This document shows, piece after piece, positions 6,435 to 15,428 of a stretch of DNA of 31,846 nt. Source of the stretch: a bacterium (GTDB lineage: Bacteria > Dependentiae > Babeliae > Babeliales > RVW-14); contig RGUK01000009.1 of the NCBI GenBank assembly GCA_010027825.1, positions 1-31,846 of the forward strand, given 5' to 3'. Each line of letters starts with the position of its first letter. Position 1 is the stretch's first letter. The translations under genes and the position numbers were made by a program. The notes under the pieces are model-generated. The model searched no databases. It saw only the letters and a list, made by a program, of their open reading frames with translations, and was not told the origin of the DNA.

Positions 6435-9400
6435 TCATTTCGCCAAGAAGTGCAGGCCCAGATCTTTGGCTTGCGAAGAAGTAAGCGGTTCGCCCCAGTG
6501 CACAAACACTTCCTGCGACACGCCAAAATGATAAGGCCCGCGGTCAGTAATTAAAGAGCCGTCAAGGCGCCGCGGATAAAACGGAACTTGGTCGATCATG
6601 CACAGTGGAATAACTTCTTTGTATACGCGCTCGGCGTGTTCAATCGGGACAATTAACACAATAGCGTCGTGAATCTGCAGCGCAATTTTGTAATCAATAT
6701 CCGAATGCGCGGCACGGTAACTGTAAAAATTGTTTAAGGCAATTGATACAGCATCCGCAACGCCGCCTTGAATCGGGAAATTTTGCGCCTGACGTTCTTG
6801 CTCGCCGATAACCGCGCGATCCGTTGATTTATTAAATCTGCGCAGACGGCCGTATGGGCCGACAAGATAACCCGGAGATTGAACACGCGCCCGACAATTT
6901 GCCAAAAATTCTTCTGTGCCGGGGTAAGACTCAAAATAGGCTTCAATCATTGCTTGGCAGTCGCCAGCTGTCACGTTGAAACCTTCTTCTTTGCATTGCC
7001 GCGCGATTGCTTCAGCGCCACGACCGTATGGAATGCCGAAATTCACGTTTTTAGCGGCAATTCGCATACCCCGTTTACCGGCCGCCTCAAAGCCTTTTTT
7101 CGTCGGTTTGATGTCGTAAAGATTAAACGTTTTTACGGCCTGCTGAGCATGGATGTCATAGTGGTCTGGATGGCTTTCTGGCAGATTGTTGCGGCGCACG
7201 TGTTCGATCATGTTGTCGTCTTGCGCCAGCCACGCTAACACGGCCAACTCTGCACCAGTCAAGTCTGTTTCAATACCGACATGTCCATCCGGCACACGCA
7301 ACACAGACCGCACGGGATGCAAGTATTTACCCTTGCCGATAATTCTTTCGTAATCTCCTTCGCGCCTAGAACTGAGGTTTTGCAGCGGCGGGCGGGCAGA
7401 AGACGCGCGGCCCGTTTCTTTTGTCTGAAATAAATGTGTTCGAACTTTTCCGTCTGCGTGCGCACAGCCGACAAGCCCTTTGTCGTATACATAATTGCCG
7501 GAATTATCTGTTTCAAAATCGCCGGCATCGGTTTCGTTGGGTTTGCGCAACACAGATTGCAACACTTGACTTGCAAATTTGTAATCGCGAATTTTGGCGG
7601 CTGTAGCATTAATGTGCCCAAGAATGCCAAGACTTTCTTTATCCGTACTCGGCACGGCGGTATTGGGCGTAGGGTGTCGATATAGCTCGCGCCACAGAAC
7701 CGGGCGTTTTCCCGTTGTTTTAACCGGCGGCAAATCCAGCAGTTTCGCCGTTTCTGGAATTTCTGGCGTATTGATGTAGCGCGAAGCATATTGCCGGCCG
7801 AATAACGCCACGGCTAATTGGGGCTGCGATTTTGGATTAAACTCGGGCCAATTTAATTCAGCCCGGATTTCAGCCAACAATCGATCCTGTGCATTAATAA
7901 ATTGCGTCGTAAGTTCGTCGGCGCGGCGACGGTCAACCACCATGCCGGTCATTTCCATTTCAAGAAACGCCAGCGAAGCACTATGCGCCGTCCAATACGG
8001 CAACCAGCAATCTTGGTCATTAACGTCTTTTGCGAGGTTACCGTCTTGGCCGTTTGTGCCGTAAAAATGAATCATTACCCGGCGCGTGACGTCGGCATCG
8101 TAAGCGGCGTATGGATGCAAAATATGCGGCGGCACATTTCCGTAACCGCCGGGGTCGCCGCCGCCGCGATTTAATTCTTGATATTTCTTTCGCCAGCGGT
8201 CTAACTCTGCCCAGTACGTAGGTGCAGACGTAAATTTCATCGAGCACTCGTCGAGCCCGTATTTCGCGCATTCGTTTACGGCGTGATACATCAAACTCGT
8301 ATCCCAACCGCCATGCGTCCGATCTTCGCAATCCTTTGCAGGCGCATATTCGGCGCGGACATCTACGCCGAAAGCAATTAACCACGGCAAGTCTGCCCGC
8401 AAAAAATGCCCGCCAACTCGCACGTGGCGGCCGGGTGTGCTTTTCAAAAGCCGCAACAATTCGCGACGGACCACATCCAGCCCGGGATGAAACGCTAGTT
8501 GCCCGCCTTGATGCCGCAACACTATCGTGCGCGCCCACCGATCTTTATTTGAAACTTGAATAGTCCGCAAATAAGCGCCCGGTTCGGTTGGGTATTCTCC
8601 GTGCCACTCGCAGTCTACCGCGATAATGTTCGCGTTTGGATCCGTATCCGCAATCATTGCATCAACGGTTTCGACCAACGTTTCTTCTGTATAGATATCA
8701 GCGTGATCGATTTCTTCGTGCGTAACTAATTTGTCGTCAATTAAAGATTTAAAACGCGTAATTTGCGTAATCAAATCTTCAAACAATTCTGGCTTTCTGG
8801 CGACATACGCCGGATGTACAACGCACATAACCTGCACGTCCCGAGGCGAACCATCGGCCGCGCAAACCTTGTGCGGAATAGCCCGCCCGGCCAGATTTGA
8901 AACATTGCCGCGAAAATTTAATACGGCTTTCGTCGCCTCTACCCCCAAACACAAAATGTAATCCGGCTGCGTTGCCCGAATTTCTTGCTCTAAAATTGGT
9001 GCGCAATCTCGCATCCACGCGGCCGGTACCACATTTACGTCAGTGTCGGGGAGCAGGTACTTGCACGCGTAAGTGATATACCAGTTTTCGTACACCGCCG
9101 GGGAAATGCCAACCGTCGCAAAAGCTTTTTTGAGAACGTCAACCCCCGCGCCAACAGCGGCAGACTTTTTTGAATACGCTTCTTTGCTCGGCAGCTTACC
9201 GACGATCATGACGCGCGCACGACGCGTAGGTCCGTACGTTAGAATCGGTCGATTGGCCGGTCCCCAAATATGCCCCGGAAGTAATTTGACGATATTTACA
9301 TCGCCTGTTTTTAACGTTACAGGCAATGCAAATTCCGGACTGTATGTTGCTTGCCTGTAAAGCGCGACCAACCTTTCGCCGACCGGGTTTATTTTTTTCT

Positions 9401-9581
9401 TTTTGAGCGCGGCCTCGTCGATTGTGTCGCCCAGCGCAACCGCGTGCGCCACAAATGACGGCCCGGCCGCTGGCATACCCGGCGCGTCTAAGTTTGGCAT
9501 TGGATACGCGGCTGCCGTAAATGCAACGCTATTTGCATCGTAGAACGCGCGCGAATGGCGATGATCTAAAGATATGGTCAT
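6435..9581 (-). CDS. Family A DNA polymerase with N-terminal UDG-like domain
   Basis: 1048 aa replicative polymerase. Residues about 95-285 resemble the SPO1-type/family 4 uracil-DNA glycosylase fold: VMIVGKLPS (124-132), ILCLGVEATKAVL (209-221) and VVHPAYVARKPE (254-265). The 3'-5' exonuclease follows: DCE (D323/E325), HFLRAD (D397) and YAAYD (Y491/D495). The palm and fingers show TGRASSARPPLQNL (723-736), motif A TDLTGAELA (D773), motif B R840-K844-F848-Y852 and motif C QIHDA (971-973). There is no 5'-3' exonuclease domain, as is usual for phage PolA. Odd points: the first UDG motif lacks the acidic and Gly residues of GEAPG, and motif C has Ala where HDE is usual. The residue equivalent to E. 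coli Phe762 is Phe. Confidence 0.93.
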   Translation of the reverse strand: MTISLDHRHSRAFYDANSVAFTAAAYPMPNLDAPGMPAAGPSFVAHAVALGDTIDEAALKKKKINPVGERLVALYRQATYSPEFALPVTLKTGDVNIVKLLPGHIWGPANRPILTYGPTRRARVMIVGKLPSKEAYSKKSAAVGAGVDVLKKAFATVGISPAVYENWYITYACKYLLPDTDVNVVPAAWMRDCAPILEQEIRATQPDYILCLGVEATKAVLNFRGNVSNLAGRAIPHKVCAADGSPRDVQVMCVVHPAYVARKPELFEDLITQITRFKSLIDDKLVTHEEIDHADIYTEETLVETVDAMIADTDPNANIIAVDCEWHGEYPTEPGAYLRTIQVSNKDRWARTIVLRHQGGQLAFHPGLDVVRRELLRLLKSTPGRHVRVGGHFLRADLPWLIAFGVDVRAEYAPAKDCEDRTHGGWDTSLMYHAVNECAKYGLDECSMKFTSAPTYWAELDRWRKKYQELNRGGGDPGGYGNVPPHILHPYAAYDADVTRRVMIHFYGTNGQDGNLAKDVNDQDCWLPYWTAHSASLAFLEMEMTGMVVDRRRADELTTQFINAQDRLLAEIRAELNWPEFNPKSQPQLAVALFGRQYASRYINTPEIPETAKLLDLPPVKTTGKRPVLWRELYRHPTPNTAVPSTDKESLGILGHINATAAKIRDYKFASQVLQSVLRKPNETDAGDFETDNSGNYVYDKGLVGCAHADGKVRTHLFQTKETGRASSARPPLQNLSSRREGDYERIIGKGKYLHPVRSVLRVPDGHVGIETDLTGAELAVLAWLAQDDNMIEHVRRNNLPESHPDHYDIHAQQAVKTFNLYDIKPTKKGFEAAGKRGMRIAAKNVNFGIPYGRGAEAIARQCKEEGFNVTAGDCQAMIEAYFESYPGTEEFLANCRARVQSPGYLVGPYGRLRRFNKSTDRAVIGEQERQAQNFPIQGGVADAVSIALNNFYSYRAAHSDIDYKIALQIHDAIVLIVPIEHAERVYKEVIPLCMIDQVPFYPRRLDGSLITDRGPYHFGVSQEVFVHWGEPLTSSQAKDLGLHFLAK

Positions 9582-10673
9582 TTACCCGTTATCCAAAAAT
9601 GACAAATCAGCCGTAATGTTTTGCACTGCGGCTGAATCTGCTAATAAAGTTTTTAACTCACTGCGTTGATAATCTGCTGGGTCCCTGCTATCGGGCAGAA
9701 ACACCGGTATAACTTGCACATCGTGTCGGCACAACTCGTTTACGCCAATTTCCATTTCTGTTTCAGCGTCATTGTCGAGCAACAGAAATACCGGCAAATT
9801 CGGCCAAGTTGTCGCGATGGTTGTGCGCTGCCAATGCGACATTGTTTTGCCGAACAAACACACGGCCGGCGCACCCAACCGCCACACACTTGGAACGCCT
9901 TCGACAATAATTACGCACGATTGCTTGCTGGCAACGTCGTAGTTGTACAGCAACCGGCTTTTTTGCATACCGGGCACGTTATAGTACTTCGGCCCGTATG
10001 CGCTATCGTCAACCGCTCGGCCTTGCCAACCAGTCAACACGCCGTTCACAACAATCGGAATGTAGAGCCGATTCTTCATTATGCGTAATTTATCAGTCGT
10101 CGGATTGACGCACACGCCGACACCAAAATTGTTTGATAAATACGCCGGGTCAAAGTTTCGACTGCGCACATATTGCACGGCTGCATGATCGTGCGGCAAA
10201 TCTGCTAAAGGAATGATTTCGCCCGGTTTGGTGATTTGTGCCGCCGGAACATCGACTACGTCGACTTGACGAATTGGCATAGCCGCCGGGAAAAACCGAT
10301 TATGCCCAAAAATAAGATCTTCTAACTGCTTTCTGCGGCCTGGCTGGCGCAAACAATCATGCCGGTAACAAACAGCCAAATGCGTATTGGTGCGCTGAAA
10401 CGCATTAAACCGCAACTCGCTGCCGTAAAGATGATTTATCCAAAGCCGAAATCCGCTTTCCTTACAAAACGGGCAGCAAACAGCGTAATATTCACCGTAA
10501 ACGTAATACTCTTTTCGCAACGCGCCGGGCTGCATAGGATCTGGCAGCATTTGAAATTGCGCGGGGCTGCCCGAATTATGCACCCGCACTGCACCAAATT
10601 TGCGCCGCAGTAATCCGTAAAGAACCGGATTCAATGGTTCAATACCGTTGCTCGCCGCCACGGTCATTGTCAT
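9582..10673 (-). CDS. TOPRIM DNA primase (DnaG-like)
   Basis: 363 aa. The N-terminal part carries a zinc-ribbon pattern, CPFC near residue 69 and CYRHDC near 105, typical of DnaG-type primases that read the template. The catalytic core contains the TOPRIM signature: VIIVEG (Glu) and, about 45 residues later, VFLLLDNDAE (acidic pair). A strand-rich middle (LYIPIVVNGVLTGWQGRA) matches the region before TOPRIM in DnaG. The protein is shorter than cellular DnaG (around 580 aa) and lacks its C-terminal helicase-binding domain. It would make RNA primers for the polymerase encoded directly downstream; the adjacent upstream gene is the helicase. The ATG has a strong GAGGAAGG site. Confidence 0.88.
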   Translation of the reverse strand: MTMTVAASNGIEPLNPVLYGLLRRKFGAVRVHNSGSPAQFQMLPDPMQPGALRKEYYVYGEYYAVCCPFCKESGFRLWINHLYGSELRFNAFQRTNTHLAVCYRHDCLRQPGRRKQLEDLIFGHNRFFPAAMPIRQVDVVDVPAAQITKPGEIIPLADLPHDHAAVQYVRSRNFDPAYLSNNFGVGVCVNPTTDKLRIMKNRLYIPIVVNGVLTGWQGRAVDDSAYGPKYYNVPGMQKSRLLYNYDVASKQSCVIIVEGVPSVWRLGAPAVCLFGKTMSHWQRTTIATTWPNLPVFLLLDNDAETEMEIGVNELCRHDVQVIPVFLPDSRDPADYQRSELKTLLADSAAVQNITADLSFLDNG

Positions 10674-10684
10674 TTGCCTTCCTC

Positions 10685-12325
10685 TTACAAGTCGCTGCCG
10701 AATGTGTCGACGCCACCGTCACCGAATCTGTTTTTCCGGCGCGTCGTTGGATCATCTGGCAATACCAACCCGGCCTCATTCTTTTTAATAATCCGGCGGC
10801 TACTTTCAGACGCGACATAATCGTCATTCACTAAATGAGCGTCAACAATTGTGTCGTCCAGGCGAATTAACCCGAACGGCGTGGCGGGCACAGCAGCCCG
10901 AATTTTTGACCAATTAATAGTCGACACGCGCGTTTCCGGATCGCGATGGTTTATGCACAAACAAGCGTGCACGTTCTCAGCAAACGCTTTTGATCCCTGC
11001 GCGTCGAAATGTGTAACGTACCGATACGCTGGAATCTTTTTAATGTCTGACCCGGCCAATTGATGCGCCAGCATAATTGAACAACCCGTGGGCACGGCTA
11101 CTCGCGTTCGCAAATCATCGGGCAGCTGCTGAACTTGCCGCCAGATTTGTTCTAGATTTTTCGTGCGTCGGTCATTGGACAATTCACGATTAATTAACAA
11201 TACAGCGTAGTCAATTGCTACAAATCCGATTTCCATGCCTCGGGCTTCCGACAGCGCCGAAAGCACGGCCGAAATTTCTGCGACGCCGCCTGAACCGTAA
11301 CCGGTTGCTCCCGCGGCAGAGAAGTCCAAAAACACAAAGTGTTTATCGAGCCACGGGCGCGTTAAAATCCACCGTTCCTTCTCACCCGTAACAATTCGCC
11401 CGTTGCGATTTTCTGGCAGCCGCTTGTCGTACTCTTTTGGATTGTCTTTCGTGGAACAATTCGCCCAAAAATCGGCGCCGCTGACAAGTAAATTTCTGTC
11501 AATGTGCGCGGCGGCCGACCAGAACAAATGATTAGTCTTTTCGGCACCGTCCTCGTAGCCGATAAATATCGCTAATTTGTTCTCGCCGCGCGCTGAGTAA
11601 TTTTGCGCCATACGCGTAGCCGCAATCGCCATCAGCGTCGATTTGCCGCCTGAAGTTGGACCAAGCAAGCCAATAACGTCACCAGCACGAAAGCCACCAA
11701 TGTACTTATCTACCCAAGGTAACGAGGTGACTTCAGGTGCTGGCGGCAGCTGGATAGGCGAACCCCACTCAGGCATTAATGCGCCACTGACGATCGGCCG
11801 ACCAATAAACTTCACGGCCTGCGCCGCTTTTGTCCATCGATTTAACTTTTCGTCCAGTCCGCCTGCCGCGGTGTTCGGGTTTGTGTCCGAGTTTGTCAGC
11901 ACACTCTGAACGCCGCGCTTGATCATCCGCGTGTTAATAAAACGCCGCACAATCTTTTCAACATATTGCCGCTCAGAACGAGCCGCCTGGGCGTCAAGCG
12001 GCGGCGCGTCAAACGCGTTTGCAATAAACTTTTGCAGTTCAAGAAATTCGACTTCACTTACAGGAATTGCGTTTGCGGCATACCAAGCACGCAACTCAGT
12101 CAATAACATCTCTTCTGTTACAGTCGCATGCGCGCCGATTAAATTTCTCAGCGCGGCGAACGTGTAAAACGCCAACATTTCGCCGGGGCCGTTGAACTGC
12201 GCCGACTCCATGCCTACACGTACGGAATCTTTCAAAATTATTTGTTGAATAATCATGCCGCGCAACATGGCATAAATTTCATCCAAACATACCGGCGCGT
12301 CATCTGAAATTTGGTTATCAACCAC
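10685..12325 (-). CDS. DnaB-like replicative helicase
   Basis: 546 aa, GTG start with a strong GGGAGGA site. The N-terminal 150 residues are helical, as in DnaB N-domains. The RecA-like ATPase follows: GLLGPTSGGKST (Walker A, 219-230), FIGYEDGAEK (position of the DnaB Glu), GFVAIDYAVLL (Walker B, D372), and IMLAHQLAG (sensor region). WVDKYIGGFRAGDVIGLLG is the usual lead-in of DnaB/RadA ATPases. It would unwind DNA at the fork together with the primase gene that follows 12 bases downstream. The Walker A and Glu motif depart from the cellular DnaB consensus. The C-terminal tail is charged. It overlaps the upstream unknown gene by 8 bases. Confidence 0.85.
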   Translation of the reverse strand: MVDNQISDDAPVCLDEIYAMLRGMIIQQIILKDSVRVGMESAQFNGPGEMLAFYTFAALRNLIGAHATVTEEMLLTELRAWYAANAIPVSEVEFLELQKFIANAFDAPPLDAQAARSERQYVEKIVRRFINTRMIKRGVQSVLTNSDTNPNTAAGGLDEKLNRWTKAAQAVKFIGRPIVSGALMPEWGSPIQLPPAPEVTSLPWVDKYIGGFRAGDVIGLLGPTSGGKSTLMAIAATRMAQNYSARGENKLAIFIGYEDGAEKTNHLFWSAAAHIDRNLLVSGADFWANCSTKDNPKEYDKRLPENRNGRIVTGEKERWILTRPWLDKHFVFLDFSAAGATGYGSGGVAEISAVLSALSEARGMEIGFVAIDYAVLLINRELSNDRRTKNLEQIWRQVQQLPDDLRTRVAVPTGCSIMLAHQLAGSDIKKIPAYRYVTHFDAQGSKAFAENVHACLCINHRDPETRVSTINWSKIRAAVPATPFGLIRLDDTIVDAHLVNDDYVASESSRRIIKKNEAGLVLPDDPTTRRKNRFGDGGVDTFGSDL

Positions 12326-13070
12326 GGAATTCCTCCCAATGTTGTCGAATGCGTACAGTAGCCGCGATAATTGAATCGGTAATCGACGCGTGCTGTCCGA
12401 TTTGTTTAGTTAAAGCCGTGTAACTATCTTGATGCACTTCATAATCTACCGCCGCGGCAAATAAATAACGCTGCATAGCCGCTTCACAGCCAGCCGCAGC
12501 CGCAAATACGTGGCGAAAAAATGGCGTGGCTGTAACGTATGACTCGTCACAGAGCACGTACTCCACCTGCTCGTTTATCGGCAAATCTAAACCGGCAGTA
12601 GTTTTAAACCGCATACTGACAGTTTGGTCCGCCAGTTCAAAATCGTGGCGCAAAACACTACCAAGCATGGATAGATATTTTTCATAGATTTGAAGCGATT
12701 TTGCAGATTGTAAATTTGTTGGTCGCACCTCTGGCAACGATTGAGTATTTACCGTTAACTTTAAATCGGCGGCTGGGGAAAAATGCGCGCACACCCAAAT
12801 ACCCGGATGCGCCGAAAATTTCCTGATATTCCGGCCAATTTGCGCCCAGACGTTTGAGCGCCGGACGCCGTATGCGTCAGTACCGCCATCCCAGTGTGGA
12901 CGCCGGCGCGACTGCGCGATTGAATCCCAGCTTAAAGCATGCTCGCTAATCCGGATAAATTGATATCGAATATAAGCGGCAAGCTGCAATTCAGTTAAAT
13001 TGCGATGCCATGCCGGATCCAAAAACTTTTGCGAATTTTCATTCAGTTCGCCAACTACGCTGGGCCTCAT
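12318..13070 (-). CDS. Hypothetical protein between two helicases
   Basis: 250 aa, unrecognised. It starts inside the 3' end of the UvsW-like helicase gene (32-base overlap) and overlaps the start of the replicative helicase by 8 bases, so translation is coupled to both. It is rich in Trp, Arg and aromatic residues in the first 90 positions (QSRRRPHWDGGTDAYG) and helical toward the C-terminus. No Walker, zinc or nuclease motif is seen. Context makes a helicase loader (as T4 gp59) or an ssDNA-binding accessory reasonable guesses; nothing in the sequence proves either. Confidence 0.6.
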   Translation of the reverse strand: MRPSVVGELNENSQKFLDPAWHRNLTELQLAAYIRYQFIRISEHALSWDSIAQSRRRPHWDGGTDAYGVRRSNVWAQIGRNIRKFSAHPGIWVCAHFSPAADLKLTVNTQSLPEVRPTNLQSAKSLQIYEKYLSMLGSVLRHDFELADQTVSMRFKTTAGLDLPINEQVEYVLCDESYVTATPFFRHVFAAAAGCEAAMQRYLFAAAVDYEVHQDSYTALTKQIGQHASITDSIIAATVRIRQHWEEFRG

Positions 13071-15426
13071 TCCAGTTTTGTTCCCATCCTAGAAGTTTGT
13101 AGCTATTTCGCCGTCCGACGCTTTTTCGATAAAACGTCGGGTCGAACGTGTCCATGCAATCCAAAACTTCACCAAATTCTTTTTTGGCTCCGTCCGGCGA
13201 CGTATAAATTCGACTTACGCGGCCAGGGCCCTGCACGTCAACAATGTCGCTGTCGCGATCGTCTGCGCGAACAAGCACATTTAATTGTTCGAAATCCACG
13301 CCGGTAGACCATACATCGGTAGCGATTACTCGCCGCAACGTTCCTGCCTCAAATTGAGACCGAAGTTCGTGTTTCTGATAATCGGTTAGCGTCGTGTAAT
13401 TTTCCGGCAAAAGCTTTTGCCGTTTATACGCAAAATAATCTTGCGACGACATGTTTGAATACATGAGCGTGAATTCGGGCAGATGTTTCCCCAAATGCAC
13501 GGCATGTTCGATAGTCTCGACAAGTATCAAAATTTGATGCGTGTCGGGATACTGCCGTACGGCGTGGGCAATGATACGGTTACGGTCGTAGTTTGTCCAT
13601 ATGCCGTGTCGCTTTCTTGCCACGCGATTGTTGTAGCGCTCCGCCGGGTTGTGCAGCAAACGAATCGGCAGCCAGTTAACACGTACAGGTACCACAAGAC
13701 CAAGCTCAACGGCCTGTTGATACGGCATGTCAAAAATCATCGGGCCGAACAACGGTTCGAGTACGGCATGCGCGTTGTCCATGCGGGCATAGGGAGTCGC
13801 GCTCATGCCAAAATTCCGGCTATTGCGATACCGATTCGCCAGCAACGAAGAAAAGTTTATAGTGGCAAGTTGATGCACTTCGTCAGCGAACAAAAAATCT
13901 ACATCGCCGTCCGCGTGATTGAGGCTGCCGGCAGTGATTACAGTGACGCGCTCTCGCTGTTTGTATCCGTCGCCGATTCTGCCGACTGTTGGCAAAAGCC
14001 GGCGAAGACTGCGCACAATACGTTCCGCCACATCAACGCTTTTTGTAACAACGTCGATGCGCGCTTCCGGAAACAGTAACGCCGCAGCGCCGACGAGCGT
14101 GGTGTTATGTGTCACCGTATAACCCGTCGTTAAATACAAACCATTTGGCGCGGCGACAGAAATGCAAACACAAGGCTCGTCTGCTATTGAACGAATAGCG
14201 ACAATTGCTTTGGTCTTGCGCGGTTGAAAATATCCCCGCCACTTTTTGCTGTCTGGATGCCACAAAAACGGATTTAATTCTAGATCTACAATTACGCGAT
14301 ACCGAGACTTACCTTCGACGCGCGTTATACCGCCGAGCGACCGGACAAGATCGCAAACATCTAGAGCAATTTTTTTAGATACTACTGCTCTAAATTCCGA
14401 ACGAATTTTGTCGTTGCAAAGTCGCCCGGCTACGTCCATGATGCCGCGCAAAAGCGCCATCCGCTGCTCAAAACTGGCGTACTTATAACGTACCGGAATT
14501 CCAGGTCGGCGCCCGGAGCCTACTAATACACCAAACGCATATGGCGGCAACGGACATTTAGATCTAGCGTTAAAATTTACCGCCGACGTAGCCGGCACAA
14601 ACCATTTCGGCAAACCGTCGCTGTCTTGCAAATCGTCAATCAGTTTTTCAATCGGTACGGTTATGTCTGCTGATTCATATTCGCGCTGGTTGGCGGGGCA
14701 AACAGTCCACAGATGCTCCCTGCAGCAACGCACACGCACGCCGTCAGAAAACTCAACCTCAACAACTGGTTTAACGCCTTGCGGATAAACCCCAGTCACT
14801 TCCGTTGGATTGCCGGACGCGCCAATAATTAAATCGCCAACAGTTAACGTGCCGATGGGTACTGGGCCGCTGGGCGTATAAACTGACTCATTGACTGGTT
14901 GCGCTTTTCCAAACCCAGTCACAGCTTTGATAATTCCGCATGGCGCCTTGGCTATCGTGCGTAAACATTCTTCTTGGCGCGGGCGAAACGTAATTCGGCC
15001 GTTAAGATTGTCCCACTGCGGCGTATAACAGCTGGGGCGCTTACGCTGCGGCTTGGTGTCAATAATCTGCACCGAACAACCCAACTTATTCAACCGGCGG
15101 ACCATGCGCGCAAGATAGCCCATCAACACTACAATATGCCCATTCGTAACCCGATGGAGCTTGTACTCCTTGGTTTGAAAGAACATTTTCTGGCCGGTGA
15201 TTGGGTTTCTTTTTGCCGGGCCTTTAATCGCTTCAACGTGTGAGTAACACAAATCATGCGTTAGCGCTTTAATTAAATTTTCCGGCAACGGCCCCGAATC
15301 TGCAGCCTTTATTGTCAACGTGTTTTCTTCTTTACAGATTAAAACCGGAACAGCCGAAAAATTTGCGGGCGCCATTTGTTCGTTACTGGTTACGTTTGTC
15401 GCTTCGTAAGGTTTTAAATGACTCAT
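13039..15426 (-). CDS. UvsW-like SF2 helicase containing an intein
   Basis: 795-aa precursor; about 528 aa after splicing. N-terminal residues 1-150 precede a Q-motif-like RPRQEECLRTI. Walker A is formed only after splicing: GFGK (171-174) joins TTLVGAA (442 on). Downstream are DFLFADEVHQL (motif II, DEVH), FGMSATP (motif III), RVIATDVWSTGVDF (motif V) and QGPGRVSR (motif VI). These are DEAD/DEAH-box family motifs in UvsW order. T4 UvsW is a 3'-5' helicase that remodels D-loops and stalled forks, and the neighbours include UvsX- and SbcCD-like genes. The gene starts 3 bases after the preceding stop. Confidence 0.88.
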   Translation of the reverse strand: MSHLKPYEATNVTSNEQMAPANFSAVPVLICKEENTLTIKAADSGPLPENLIKALTHDLCYSHVEAIKGPAKRNPITGQKMFFQTKEYKLHRVTNGHIVVLMGYLARMVRRLNKLGCSVQIIDTKPQRKRPSCYTPQWDNLNGRITFRPRQEECLRTIAKAPCGIIKAVTGFGKAQPVNESVYTPSGPVPIGTLTVGDLIIGASGNPTEVTGVYPQGVKPVVEVEFSDGVRVRCCREHLWTVCPANQREYESADITVPIEKLIDDLQDSDGLPKWFVPATSAVNFNARSKCPLPPYAFGVLVGSGRRPGIPVRYKYASFEQRMALLRGIMDVAGRLCNDKIRSEFRAVVSKKIALDVCDLVRSLGGITRVEGKSRYRVIVDLELNPFLWHPDSKKWRGYFQPRKTKAIVAIRSIADEPCVCISVAAPNGLYLTTGYTVTHNTTLVGAAALLFPEARIDVVTKSVDVAERIVRSLRRLLPTVGRIGDGYKQRERVTVITAGSLNHADGDVDFLFADEVHQLATINFSSLLANRYRNSRNFGMSATPYARMDNAHAVLEPLFGPMIFDMPYQQAVELGLVVPVRVNWLPIRLLHNPAERYNNRVARKRHGIWTNYDRNRIIAHAVRQYPDTHQILILVETIEHAVHLGKHLPEFTLMYSNMSSQDYFAYKRQKLLPENYTTLTDYQKHELRSQFEAGTLRRVIATDVWSTGVDFEQLNVLVRADDRDSDIVDVQGPGRVSRIYTSPDGAKKEFGEVLDCMDTFDPTFYRKSVGRRNSYKLLGWEQNWNEAQRSWRTE
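14104..14904 (-). other. Class 3 intein inserted in Walker A of the helicase
   Basis: 267 residues, precursor A175 to N441. The intein starts with Ala instead of Cys or Ser and ends VTHN before Thr442. It carries the three residues I recall as the class 3 signature: Trp240 two residues after the block B His238 (REHLW), Cys421 at the block F position (CVCISV), and Thr439 in block G (TVTHN). In this class the block F Cys makes the first attack. A homing-endonuclease remnant is visible: AFGVLVGSG and LLRGIMDVAG are LAGLIDADG-like but lack the acidic residues, and only about 25 residues lie between them. It is probably immobile. Removal restores a perfect GFGKTT Walker A. Confidence 0.88.
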
Positions 15427-15428
15427 AT

